Assembly: GCA_964645985.1 (NCBI GenBank)
Contig: CAZYCC010000019.1
Span: forward strand, 1-22,384
From: CAZYCC01 sp964645985
GTDB taxonomy: Bacteria > Bacillota > Clostridia > Oscillospirales > CAG-272
Direction: 5' to 3'
DNA: 22,384 bases
Shown: positions 7,921 through 14,958 of the stretch, piece by piece
Position numbering within the stretch: the stretch's first letter is position 1
How the letters are laid out: every line of letters starts with the position of its first letter
The notes under the pieces: generated by a model
The model's input: only the letters and a program-made list of their open reading frames with translations
Told to the model about the DNA's origin: nothing
Database searches by the model: none
Position numbers and translations under genes: made by a program

Positions 7921-8220
7921 CTATGCTTCCCGCCGCGCCCGCCCCCGCCCGTTACCGGCGCGCGATAACATCCGCGTCTCCTGCGGGGTGATGTGGCGGC
8001 GGAACTTTCGCGGGAAAGCTTCGCCCGCGGGGGCGCCGCGCGCCTCCCTCCCCGAAGGGCGCGATTGCGCGCGGTGATGAACTCCGCCCAAGGGTTCGCC
8101 CGCGACATCGAGGCGGTGCAGCTCGCGCGATACCCCGGCGCGTGAAAACTCTCTTGCCGCCGCCCGGTTCTCCCTTGTCCAAAGCCCGGGATAGAGGAGA
8201 ACTTCGCACCCGCCCCGCAC
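7921..8220 (-). CDS. Possible small basic protein, unrecognised
   Basis: This frame encodes 99 residues and is not a family I recognise. In its favour: a strong ribosome binding site GGAGGGG (8231-8225) lies 4 nt before a GTG start. It reads in the same direction as rqcH, 186 bp downstream of it. Its stop is directly followed by a strong terminator. The sequence is rich in Arg, Gly and Ala, with a more ordinary central part around SRELHRLDVAGEPLGG, and has no hydrophobic span. Against it: GC at third positions is lower than in neighbouring genes (about three quarters), and 29-bp direct repeats overlap its 3' end and lie just upstream of its start. It could be a decayed gene or chance reading of a long 3' untranslated region. 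Confidence 0.4.
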   Translation of the reverse strand: MRGGCEVLLYPGLWTRENRAAAREFSRAGVSRELHRLDVAGEPLGGVHHRAQSRPSGREARGAPAGEAFPRKFRRHITPQETRMLSRAGNGRGRARREA

Positions 8221-8266
8221 AGTTCCCCTCCGATTTGCCGCCGCGCCCGCTCCCGCCCATTACCGG
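7930..8266. repeat. 29-bp direct repeats bracketing the 99-codon frame
   Basis: The segment 7930-7958 recurs at 8238-8266 with 27 of 29 bases identical, 308 bp apart. The left copy lies in the last codons of the small frame and the right copy just upstream of its start. Confidence 0.75.
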
Positions 8267-8406
8267 GCAGGGGCCGAGCAGCGCGTGCATCATTTCGCCC
8301 ACCGAGAGCAAAACCGCCCGCGGCTCCTCGCGCAATCGCGCGGCAGTGGTGGTTTTTCCACAGCGGTTTTTGCCGCGCGCTCAAATCACTTTTGCCGTTT
8401 GTGCCC

Positions 8407-10239
8407 TCACTTCAATCGCATTTCCTCGCAGCGCGCGCGGTCGGCACGAACCGTGAGGGTGCGGTTGGTGTGGTAGATGACCATGCCGGGGCGAGCGGCG
8501 GCGGGCTTTTTGAGATGTTTCACGCGCGTGACATCGACATCGACCGGAACGCCCTCGGCGGCGGCGGAGTAGGTCGCCGCGATGGTCGCGGCGTCGAGAA
8601 CATCCTCGCGCGGCGCATCGCTGCCGCCTTGCAGCGCGAGGATAACGTGCGCGCCCGATATGCCCTTCGCGTGAAACCACAGGTCGCTCTTTTCCGCCGT
8701 GTGCAGGCTGAGCTGCTCGTTTTGCAGGTTGTTTTTCCCGCAAAAGACGCGATAGCCGCCGCGCGTGCGAAACTCCATCGGCTCCCCCGCCGCGCGCTTC
8801 TTTGACTCGGTCTTACTCTTTCCCTTGCGCGCATCGCTCTGGCGCGCGCGCCGCGCGTACCCCGCCTCGGCAAGCTCTGCGCGAACCTCGTCAAGGTCCC
8901 GCGCGCTCTCACAGCGGGAAACGCTCTCCCGCACGCTTGAGAGATATTGAAGCTCCTTTCGCGCGACCGAAATCTGCTCGGTGAGGATCCCCTCGGCACG
9001 CTTGTATTTGCGGTATTTTTTAAAGAGCCGCTGCGCGTTTTCCTGCGGCGTTACTCGCGCGTCAAGTTCAATGGTGACGGTTGTTTGCGCGGGACTGGAG
9101 TAGTCGATAACGCGCGCGACCTTGTCGCCTTTGCGCAAACTGGGTAAATTTTCAAGGATAAGCTCCCCGCGGCGGCGCAGCTCGTCCTTACCGGCGCATT
9201 CGGCGAGCTCCTCCTCTTGCAGGGCGATTTTGCGAGAGAGGCGCGCGCTCGCGCTCTTGCAAACTTGCAGGATGTCGTGCGCGCGCTCGCGCAGGTTCTC
9301 CTCCGCCGCCTTGCGCTCGTAAAACCCGCGCACAACCTCGCTCGCCGACCCGGTGATGACGCGAACATTTGTTCCCTCGCCTCCCTTCCCGTATTCACGA
9401 ATCGGGAAGTAGGAGAACGCCGCCGGCTTCCCGTCGACCGTTACCAAGCAAGGATCGAAGCGCTCCTCAAGTACCCGGTCAATCACCTCCCGATAAGCGG
9501 CGAACAAATGTTCCTCCTCCCCTAAGATTTGCCCGATCGGCGCGCTCGTTCGCCCGGTGGCGGCAAAGCAAATCTCCCGCGCGGCGAGCGGGGAAATGCC
9601 CGCGTAGTGGTGCACAAAATATTTGTCCACGCACATTTCGCGCGGGGATGCCGCGAGGCTCGAGGCGAACTCCTCCCGCGTGGCAAAGCGCGGGTCGACC
9701 TTCGCCTGCGGCGGCGGGAGGCGGTAAAGAAGACCCGGCAGCAGCGCGCGATCGCTCTTTGTGAGATCCACCGGGCGCAGCACGCCGAGAATTTTGGGCG
9801 GCGGCGCGTCTCCCCCGCCGAGGAGCGCGTCGGTCCACTCATCGAGCAGGACAATATTGCCGAACCCGCCGAGTACTTCTACCGCGAGCGCGCGGCGCGT
9901 CGGGAAGCCCATATCGTCCCGCGCGTCAAAATCGAGCAGCGCCACCCGCTCAAAGCCGGGAGTTCTCGCGTCGCGCAGGCGCGCGCCGGAGAGGTGGCGG
10001 CGCAGCAGGGTGCAGAAGGGCGGCGGTGAGGCGGGGTTTTCGCGTGCGCCCTCGACAAGGCAGACTCGCCCCGCCGAGGAGGACGCCGAGAGCAGCAGCC
10101 TCCGCGTCTCGCGCCCGCCGCGAAAGGTGAGCAGAATTTCATCGCGCGCGCTCGCGCCGATTTTGTCAACGCGCATGCCGCGCAGCGCCTCGCGCACCTC
10201 CGCCGCGACCGCGGCCATCATCCCCGCGTCAAACGCCAT
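8407..10239 (-). CDS. rqcH: NFACT family protein RqcH (Rqc2/FbpA homologue)
   Basis: RqcH binds 50S subunits carrying stalled peptidyl-tRNA and recruits tRNA-Ala to add C-terminal alanine tails that mark the chain for degradation. The 610-residue protein has the NFACT-N domain from the start, a charged coiled-coil middle (about 310-440) and a C-terminal NFACT-R domain with DLWFHAKGISGAHVIL. Counting from the ATG at 10239, residues 97-98 are Glu-Arg where, from memory, the Bacillus protein has the Asp-Arg pair needed for tailing. The usual GD after that strand is GF here. The ATG at 10239 is chosen over an adjacent GTG at 10242 because GAGG lies at the better distance. It has its own promoter about 30 bp upstream. 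Confidence 0.93.
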   Translation of the reverse strand: MAFDAGMMAAVAAEVREALRGMRVDKIGASARDEILLTFRGGRETRRLLLSASSSAGRVCLVEGARENPASPPPFCTLLRRHLSGARLRDARTPGFERVALLDFDARDDMGFPTRRALAVEVLGGFGNIVLLDEWTDALLGGGDAPPPKILGVLRPVDLTKSDRALLPGLLYRLPPPQAKVDPRFATREEFASSLAASPREMCVDKYFVHHYAGISPLAAREICFAATGRTSAPIGQILGEEEHLFAAYREVIDRVLEERFDPCLVTVDGKPAAFSYFPIREYGKGGEGTNVRVITGSASEVVRGFYERKAAEENLRERAHDILQVCKSASARLSRKIALQEEELAECAGKDELRRRGELILENLPSLRKGDKVARVIDYSSPAQTTVTIELDARVTPQENAQRLFKKYRKYKRAEGILTEQISVARKELQYLSSVRESVSRCESARDLDEVRAELAEAGYARRARQSDARKGKSKTESKKRAAGEPMEFRTRGGYRVFCGKNNLQNEQLSLHTAEKSDLWFHAKGISGAHVILALQGGSDAPREDVLDAATIAATYSAAAEGVPVDVDVTRVKHLKKPAAARPGMVIYHTNRTLTVRADRARCEEMRLK

Positions 10240-10267
10240 CACAACCTCGCAAAGAAAGAACGAGGCA

Positions 10268-10297
10268 AGTATACCACGGCGGCGGCGTGGGTGTCAA
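10268..10297 (-). promoter_or_regulatory. Sigma-A promoter of rqcH
   Basis: On the minus strand, TTGACA (10297-10292), an 18-bp spacer and TATACT (10273-10268), again preceded by GTGG. The leader to the ATG is about 22 nt and contains the ribosome binding site GAGG. Confidence 0.9.
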
Positions 10298-10540
10298 GGA
10301 AAAACCCGCGCGGCGGCGCGGCGCGGGAGCCGTCCTCATTCTCGGGAAGGGTGCGAACCCGTGCGAGGGCGGCGTATCTACCCCGCGCAAAGACGGCGCC
10401 ACAGCGGCGATCGCGTGCGGGTGCGTGCGGTGCGGGAAGGGCACACACCGATACCAATAGGACTGCCGCCGACAGTAATCTCGCGCGCTCTCGCGCGAGG
10501 GGGGATAGGTCGCACCGGGGAGCGCGCCGCGCTTTCCCGC
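10298..10540. other. Intergenic stretch upstream of rqcH, no gene seen
   Basis: About 240 bp of GC-rich DNA between the rqcH promoter and the reductase terminator. I see no supported gene. A short perfect hairpin with arms CTCGCGCG and CGCGCGAG lies near 10482-10501. Nothing else is recognisable. Confidence 0.5.
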
Positions 10541-10576
10541 GCAAAAACCCCGCTCAGGGTGTGAACGGGGTTTGCG
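10541..10576 (-). terminator. Rho-independent terminator after the aldo/keto reductase
   Basis: On the minus strand, GCAAACCCCG pairs with CGGGGTTTTTGC across a ~13-nt loop, ending in a T-run. It begins 19 bp after the reductase stop. Confidence 0.8.
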
Positions 10577-10594
10577 ATATTCTCTCGGGATTTA

Positions 10595-11698
10595 CTATTT
10601 TTCCCATATCTCCCGCGCCTCGCGCATGGCGGCGGGGATGTCGATTTTTTGCGGGCAGGCGCGCGCGCAGGCGCCGCAGGAGAGGCAGTCGCTCGCGCGA
10701 GGGCCGCCGCCGACGGTGCGCTCGTAGGCGTTCTTGCCGTAGACGCGGTGGTCGTTGACGGCGGAGATGACGCGCGGGATGGGGATCTTTTGCGGGCAGA
10801 CCGGCAGGCAGTATTTGCAGCGGGTGCAGGGGATCGTCGGGATCGCGCGGATACTTTCGGCAAGGGCGAGGAGCGCCTCGCGCTCGGAGGCGGGCAGGGG
10901 CGAGAGGGAGGAGAGCAGCGCGGTGTTCTCCTCCATTTGCGAGAGGTTTGACATCCCGGACAGCACCGCGATCACCCCCTCGAGCGACGCCGCGAAGGCG
11001 AGCGCCTCCCCCGCGGGGCTGCGAGAGCCGGGCAAGCTCCCGCGCAGCGCCTGCGGCAGGGTCGCGAGCGACCCGCCGCGCACCGGTTCCATAATGACCA
11101 CGTTCTTGCCGCGATCCCGCGCCGTCTCGTAGCATTCTCGCGCGCGCACGCCGGGCGAGTTCCAGTCGAGGTAGTTGATCTGCAGCTGCACAAACTCAAC
11201 CTCGCGCATCGCGGGATCGTCGAGAATGCGCGCGAGCGTCTCGGGCGTATCGTGGAAGGAAAAGCCGAGGTGGCGGATTTTGCCCTCGTCGCGCCTCTCG
11301 CGCAGAAAGTCGAACATCGAAAGCGGCGCCACTTTTTCGTCGTAATTGCCTCCGTTCACCGCGTGCAGGAGATAATAATCGAAGTAGCCCGCCTCGGTGC
11401 GCGAAAGCTGCGTGTCGAAAAAGCGCGGCAGATCCTCCCGCCGCTCGACCGCGTAGACCGGCATTTTCGTCGCGAGGGTGAAGCTCTCTCGCGCGTGGCG
11501 GCGCACAAGCGTGTCGCGTACCGCCGGCTCGGATTGCTCATCGAGGTAAAAATAGGCGGTGTCGAAGTAGGTAAAGCCCCGCGAGAGAAAAAGGTCGACC
11601 ATGCGCGCGGTTGTCTCAAGATCCACGCGCTCGCCGTCCATCGGCAGCCGCATCATCCCGAAGCCGAGAGGCGCTGTCGTTTTAGAGGAAAAAGCCAT
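10595..11698 (-). CDS. Aldo/keto reductase with C-terminal 2x[4Fe-4S] ferredoxin domain
   Basis: The N-terminal ~280 residues are an aldo/keto reductase barrel. Tetrad candidates are the Asp and Tyr in YFDTAYFYLDE, the Lys in TLATKMPVY and the His in YYLLHAVNGG. The C-terminus carries two cluster-binding motifs, CTRCKYCLPVCPQKIPIP and CLSCGACARACPQKIDIP, so it belongs to the Fe-S-containing reductases common in anaerobic Clostridia. The physiological substrate is unknown. The ATG at 11698 is preferred: GGGAGG lies 7 nt upstream, and an in-frame TTG at 11713 overlaps that site. This gives 367 residues. No clear promoter is seen. A terminator follows, so it is probably monocistronic. Confidence 0.92.
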   Translation of the reverse strand: MAFSSKTTAPLGFGMMRLPMDGERVDLETTARMVDLFLSRGFTYFDTAYFYLDEQSEPAVRDTLVRRHARESFTLATKMPVYAVERREDLPRFFDTQLSRTEAGYFDYYLLHAVNGGNYDEKVAPLSMFDFLRERRDEGKIRHLGFSFHDTPETLARILDDPAMREVEFVQLQINYLDWNSPGVRARECYETARDRGKNVVIMEPVRGGSLATLPQALRGSLPGSRSPAGEALAFAASLEGVIAVLSGMSNLSQMEENTALLSSLSPLPASEREALLALAESIRAIPTIPCTRCKYCLPVCPQKIPIPRVISAVNDHRVYGKNAYERTVGGGPRASDCLSCGACARACPQKIDIPAAMREAREIWEK

Positions 11699-12085
11699 TT
11701 TTTGCCCTCCCAATCGGGGAAAATCAGTTTGTCCGCAACGCCATTGCCACCGCTGCCGCCGCCACGCCGCGAGGATGTTCCGCGAGGACGCTCGCCTCGG
11801 CGCGAAGCGGTTATCGTGACCGTCCCTCCCGGGGCGCGCCGCACCTCGCGAGCGGTCGGCATGGCGGGGCGTATTTTGTGAGGGGCCGCCGCCGGGGCGG
11901 GGTAGAGAACAGAGTATTGCGCCGCAAGCGGGCGGGTTCGGCGAAAAATAACGGCGGCGCGGGTGAGCTGTCTCGCGCGGTGTCGCGGCGCGGCGAGGGG
12001 ACTAACTCCGCGCTCGCGCAAAACCGCGCCGCGCGCGATGAGGCGAGCGACATCGCCCGAGCGGGGTTTTCTTCCCGCCGCGCCG
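11699..12085. other. 387-bp intergenic region, no gene seen
   Basis: This GC-rich stretch between the ThrE-type operon and the reductase gene has no supported reading frame, no clear promoter and no convincing terminator for the exporter genes. The only identified element is the ribosome binding site GGGAGG just before the reductase start. Confidence 0.5.
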
Positions 12086-12562
12086 CTACTTCGCCTTCCT
12101 TGCCCGGCGGCGCTTCACTGCGCCGACCGCTTCCATCAGGTAGAGAAAGAGCAAGGAGGACGCGAGGATTCCGGCGACGATGCCGACCATCGCTATCGCG
12201 GTCGAATAGCCCTTCGCCGCCATCGCGGCGCGGTCTCCGTCGACAACCGCGCGCATCGTGTCGTACAGGCCTCCGCCGGGGATAATCGGGATAAGTCCGG
12301 GGATCATAAAGACGTTGACCGGCGCTTTGAGCGCGCGCGCCATCGCCTCCGCCCATGTGCAGATGAAAAACGCGGCGACTAGCGACGGCAGGAACACCCC
12401 GCCCGCAGGCTCTCGGACAAGCAGGTACACCAGCCACCCGAGGACTCCCCCCGCGCTCGCCGCGGCGAGGTTGCGGGCCTTCACATGGAAAATGAGCGCG
12501 AAGGCGAAGGTGCCAAGCCCCGCCATCGCCAGCTGCAGCAGAGCCTCGCGAAGCGCGCTCAT
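12086..12562 (-). CDS. ThrE-type exporter, small membrane subunit (ThrE_2/DUF3815)
   Basis: The 158-residue hydrophobic protein has about four to five membrane spans and the conserved stretch VNVFMIPGLIPIIPGGGLYDTM, typical of the C-terminal half of the threonine/serine exporter ThrE (the family called DUF3815 or ThrE_2). It ends in a short Arg/Lys-rich tail. Its ATG overlaps the stop of the upstream gene in an ATGA arrangement, so the two are translationally coupled and probably form one heteromeric transporter. ThrE of Corynebacterium is a single fused protein; the split form is common in Firmicutes. Substrate specificity cannot be read from the sequence. Confidence 0.9.
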   Translation of the reverse strand: MSALREALLQLAMAGLGTFAFALIFHVKARNLAAASAGGVLGWLVYLLVREPAGGVFLPSLVAAFFICTWAEAMARALKAPVNVFMIPGLIPIIPGGGLYDTMRAVVDGDRAAMAAKGYSTAIAMVGIVAGILASSLLFLYLMEAVGAVKRRRARKAK

Positions 12563-13407
12563 AACCCGAGCCCCCGCGAGAGCGCGCCGCAGAGAAGGAT
12601 CGACAGGGCGTAGCCGACCGCGATGGCGACGGTGACGAGCAGCGCCTCGAGGATGCGCAGAATGCCGGTCATAATGTCGCGGTAGAACATCTCCTTGATG
12701 CCGTTGACAATGGAAAGACCCGGGATGAAGAGCATAATGTCGCCGATCATCACCTTGTCGGTGTGCAGCAGGCTCCCCCACCCGCAAGCTCTCCCGGCCC
12801 CGACGAGAACCTGCGCGAAGCACCCCGCGAGAAAGCAGGCGAGGAGCGTGTAGATGAAGTAATTTTGCCGGCGCAGACGCACATAGCGGTCGGTGAGGTA
12901 AACGCCGAGCGAGACGAGGGCGGACGCGGCACCGTCAAGAACTCCTCCCCCGAAAAACAGCGCGAAGGCGAAGGAGGAGAGCGGATAGCCGAGGAACTCT
13001 CCCCAGCGGAAGGGGCGCCCTTCCTCGGTGGGTGGCAGGTAGTCAGGCAGGCGCGAGACCGGCGGGACGTCGGCGCAGATGCGCCGCGCGGCGGCGTTGA
13101 GCTCCTCAACGCGCCCGAGGTCGTTTGCGACGCGCTCGATGCGCATCGCTTGAGTGTAGTGCCGCCCGTCGGGCGATCGCACCGACAGCTCAACCTGCGA
13201 GGTGACGGCGAAGCTGTCGAGGACGGCAAAGCGGTAAGCCTCGGAAATGCGGCGCATCGTGTCCTCGGCGCGCCGCGCCTCTGCCCCCGCACGCACCATC
13301 TCCGCCCCGACCGACAAAATCGCCTCGACTAGCCTCTCGCACTCGGGGGGCGAGAGCGCCGGGGCGGGCGCGGCGCTGCGGCGCGCGCGGGAGGGGGTGC
13401 GGGACAA
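12559..13407 (-). CDS. ThrE-type exporter, large subunit (DUF1212)
   Basis: This is the N-terminal-type half of the threonine/serine exporter family. A soluble region of about 130 residues contains the family pattern AEMVRAGAEARRAEDTMRRI. About five membrane spans follow, including FIPGLSIVNGIKEMF. The likely start is TTG at 13407: GGAGG lies 5 nt upstream, whereas a longer in-frame GTG at 13449 falls on the promoter's -10 box. This gives 282 residues. The next gene overlaps its stop by 4 nt. The pair probably exports small amino acids or dipeptides. Confidence 0.9.
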   Translation of the reverse strand: MSRTPSRARRSAAPAPALSPPECERLVEAILSVGAEMVRAGAEARRAEDTMRRISEAYRFAVLDSFAVTSQVELSVRSPDGRHYTQAMRIERVANDLGRVEELNAAARRICADVPPVSRLPDYLPPTEEGRPFRWGEFLGYPLSSFAFALFFGGGVLDGAASALVSLGVYLTDRYVRLRRQNYFIYTLLACFLAGCFAQVLVGAGRACGWGSLLHTDKVMIGDIMLFIPGLSIVNGIKEMFYRDIMTGILRILEALLVTVAIAVGYALSILLCGALSRGLGL

Positions 13408-13439
13408 GAAAACCTCCGGGGGGCGGGGTGGGCAAAGAA

Positions 13440-13469
13440 AGTATACCACGGCGAGGGGAGAGGTGTCAA
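13440..13469 (-). promoter_or_regulatory. Sigma-A promoter of the ThrE-type operon
   Basis: On the minus strand, TTGACA (13469-13464), an 18-bp spacer and TATACT (13445-13440), preceded by GTGG. The leader to the TTG start is about 27 nt and holds GGAGG. Confidence 0.9.
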
Positions 13470-13586
13470 GGGAAAAAGGGCACGCGGTATCGCGCTGCGG
13501 GGCTACGCCGTGGGCGGGGCGAGCGGTGCTGGGCGAGCGGCCGGCGCTGTGGGGAACCCTCGGGACGGTTTCCCTTGCCCCCGCGC

Positions 13587-13617
13587 AAAAACGCCGCCTT
13601 TTTTGGGCGGCGTTTTT
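13587..13617 (-). terminator. Rho-independent terminator after argG
   Basis: A perfect 12-bp stem with arms AAAAACGCCGCC (13587-13598) and GGCGGCGTTTTT (13606-13617) and a T-rich loop. Both flanks allow termination in either direction. The arms equal those of the 3123-3149 terminator. Confidence 0.9.
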
Positions 13618-13638
13618 AGGATAGTTTCACGGCGATCT

Positions 13639-14880
13639 TTACTTTTCTAATCCGTTCTTGCGCTTCATCGCGGCGTTCACTTTAATCGGCAGGCCGAAGA
13701 GGTTGATGAAGCCCTCCGCGTCCTTCTGATCGTAGACCTCATCCTCGTCGAAGGTGGCGATTTCCGGGTCGTAGAGCGAGTAGGGCGAGGTTGTGCCGGC
13801 GGGGATGAGGTTGCCCTTGTAGAGTTTGAGCCGCACCTCGCCTGTCACGGTGCGCTGGGTCGAATCGACAAAGGCGGAGATCGCCTCGCGCAGCGGGGTG
13901 AACCACTGCCCGAAATAGACGAGCTCCCCGAACTTCTGCGCGACGAGCGTCTTGTAGTGCTGCGTGTCGCGGTCGAGCGTGAGGCTCTCGAGCAGCTCAT
14001 GCGCGCGGTAGAGGATGGCGCCGCCCGGCGTTTCGTACAACCCGCGGCTCTTCATCCCGACGAGGCGGTTCTCCACAACATCGAGTAGACCAATGCCGTT
14101 CGCGCCGCCTAAAACGTTGAGCCGCTCGATGAGGGCGACCCCCGAGAGCCGCTCGCCGTCAAGCGCGACCGGGATACCCTCCTTGAAAGTGAGGGCAATA
14201 TAGGTCGGCGTGTCCGGCGCCTGCTCGGGGCTGACGCCCATCTCGAGAAAACCGGGTTTGCTATATTGCGGCTCGCGCGCGGGGTCTTCTAGGTCCAGGC
14301 CCTCGTGTGAGAGGTGCCAGAGGTTTTTGTCTTTGGAATAATTGGTCTCGCGGCTGATGCGCAGCGGGATATGGTGCGATGCCGCATAGTCGATTTCTTC
14401 CTCGCGGCTCTTGATGTCCCACTCGCGCCAAGGCGCGATGATCTGTATTTCGGGGGCGAGCGCTTTGAGGGTCAGCTCAAAGCGCACCTGATCGTTGCCC
14501 TTGCCGGTGCAGCCGTGGCAGATCGCGTCCGCGCCCTCGCTGCGCGCAACCTGCGCGAGCGCTTTGGCAATGCAGGGGCGCGCGTGCGAGGTGCCGAGCA
14601 GGTACCCCTCGTAGGAGGCGCCCGCCTTGAGGCATGGCCAGATGTAGTTCTCAACGTAGTCGTCTTTGAGGTCGAGCACGATCAGCTTCGACGCGCCGGT
14701 CGCCTTTGCCTTTTCCTCTAGCCCGTCCAGCTCTGTCCCCTGCCCGACGTCGCCCGAGACGGCGATGATTTCGGGGTCGCCGTAGTTTTCCTTCAGCCAA
14801 GGGATAATGATGGAGGTGTCCAAGCCTCCCGAGTAGGCGAGCACGATTTTTTTGATTTTCGATTTGTCCTTGACGCTCAT
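13639..14880 (-). CDS. argG: Argininosuccinate synthase
   Basis: ArgG joins citrulline and aspartate with ATP to form argininosuccinate in the cytoplasm. The N-terminus has the ATP-pyrophosphatase loop AYSGGLDTSIIIPWL. GCTGKGNDQVRFE and YSKDKNLWHLSHEG are further family signatures. At 413 residues the length is standard. The ATG at 14880 has an excellent ribosome binding site, AAAGGAG, 5 nt upstream. A promoter lies at 14911-14939 in the short gap after polA, so it can be expressed separately although polA transcription may read through. argH is not in the window. A terminator follows. Confidence 0.97.
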   Translation of the reverse strand: MSVKDKSKIKKIVLAYSGGLDTSIIIPWLKENYGDPEIIAVSGDVGQGTELDGLEEKAKATGASKLIVLDLKDDYVENYIWPCLKAGASYEGYLLGTSHARPCIAKALAQVARSEGADAICHGCTGKGNDQVRFELTLKALAPEIQIIAPWREWDIKSREEEIDYAASHHIPLRISRETNYSKDKNLWHLSHEGLDLEDPAREPQYSKPGFLEMGVSPEQAPDTPTYIALTFKEGIPVALDGERLSGVALIERLNVLGGANGIGLLDVVENRLVGMKSRGLYETPGGAILYRAHELLESLTLDRDTQHYKTLVAQKFGELVYFGQWFTPLREAISAFVDSTQRTVTGEVRLKLYKGNLIPAGTTSPYSLYDPEIATFDEDEVYDQKDAEGFINLFGLPIKVNAAMKRKNGLEK

Positions 14881-14910
14881 AAAAACTCCTTTCGCTCGAA
14901 AAGCACCCTC

Positions 14911-14939
14911 AGTGTAGCACAGCCGAAAGAAAAATGCAA
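14911..14939 (-). promoter_or_regulatory. Sigma-A promoter of argG
   Basis: On the minus strand, TTGCAT (14939-14934), a 17-bp spacer and TACACT (14916-14911) give a good but weaker promoter than the TTGACA/TATACT sites. The leader is about 24 nt. I see no recognisable ARG box or riboswitch. Confidence 0.75.
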
Positions 14940-14958
14940 GGGGAGGAGGAGGGGGAGA

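Noticed and set aside
8348..8356. DnaA-box-like TTTTCCACA
   Set aside because: One mismatch to TTATCCACA and isolated. No cluster or AT-rich unwinding region is present, so this is not an origin.
11653..12021. Minus-strand frame in the gap before the aldo/keto reductase
   Set aside because: It overlaps the reductase start, is Arg/Gly-rich, and lacks a ribosome site or family resemblance.
12055..12080. Possible terminator after the ThrE-type operon
   Set aside because: Only a short imperfect stem is seen, with no consistent T-run on the minus strand.
13408..13449. Longer ThrE-type start at GTG 13449
   Set aside because: It would begin on the promoter's -10 box. TTG 13407 has GGAGG at the right distance.
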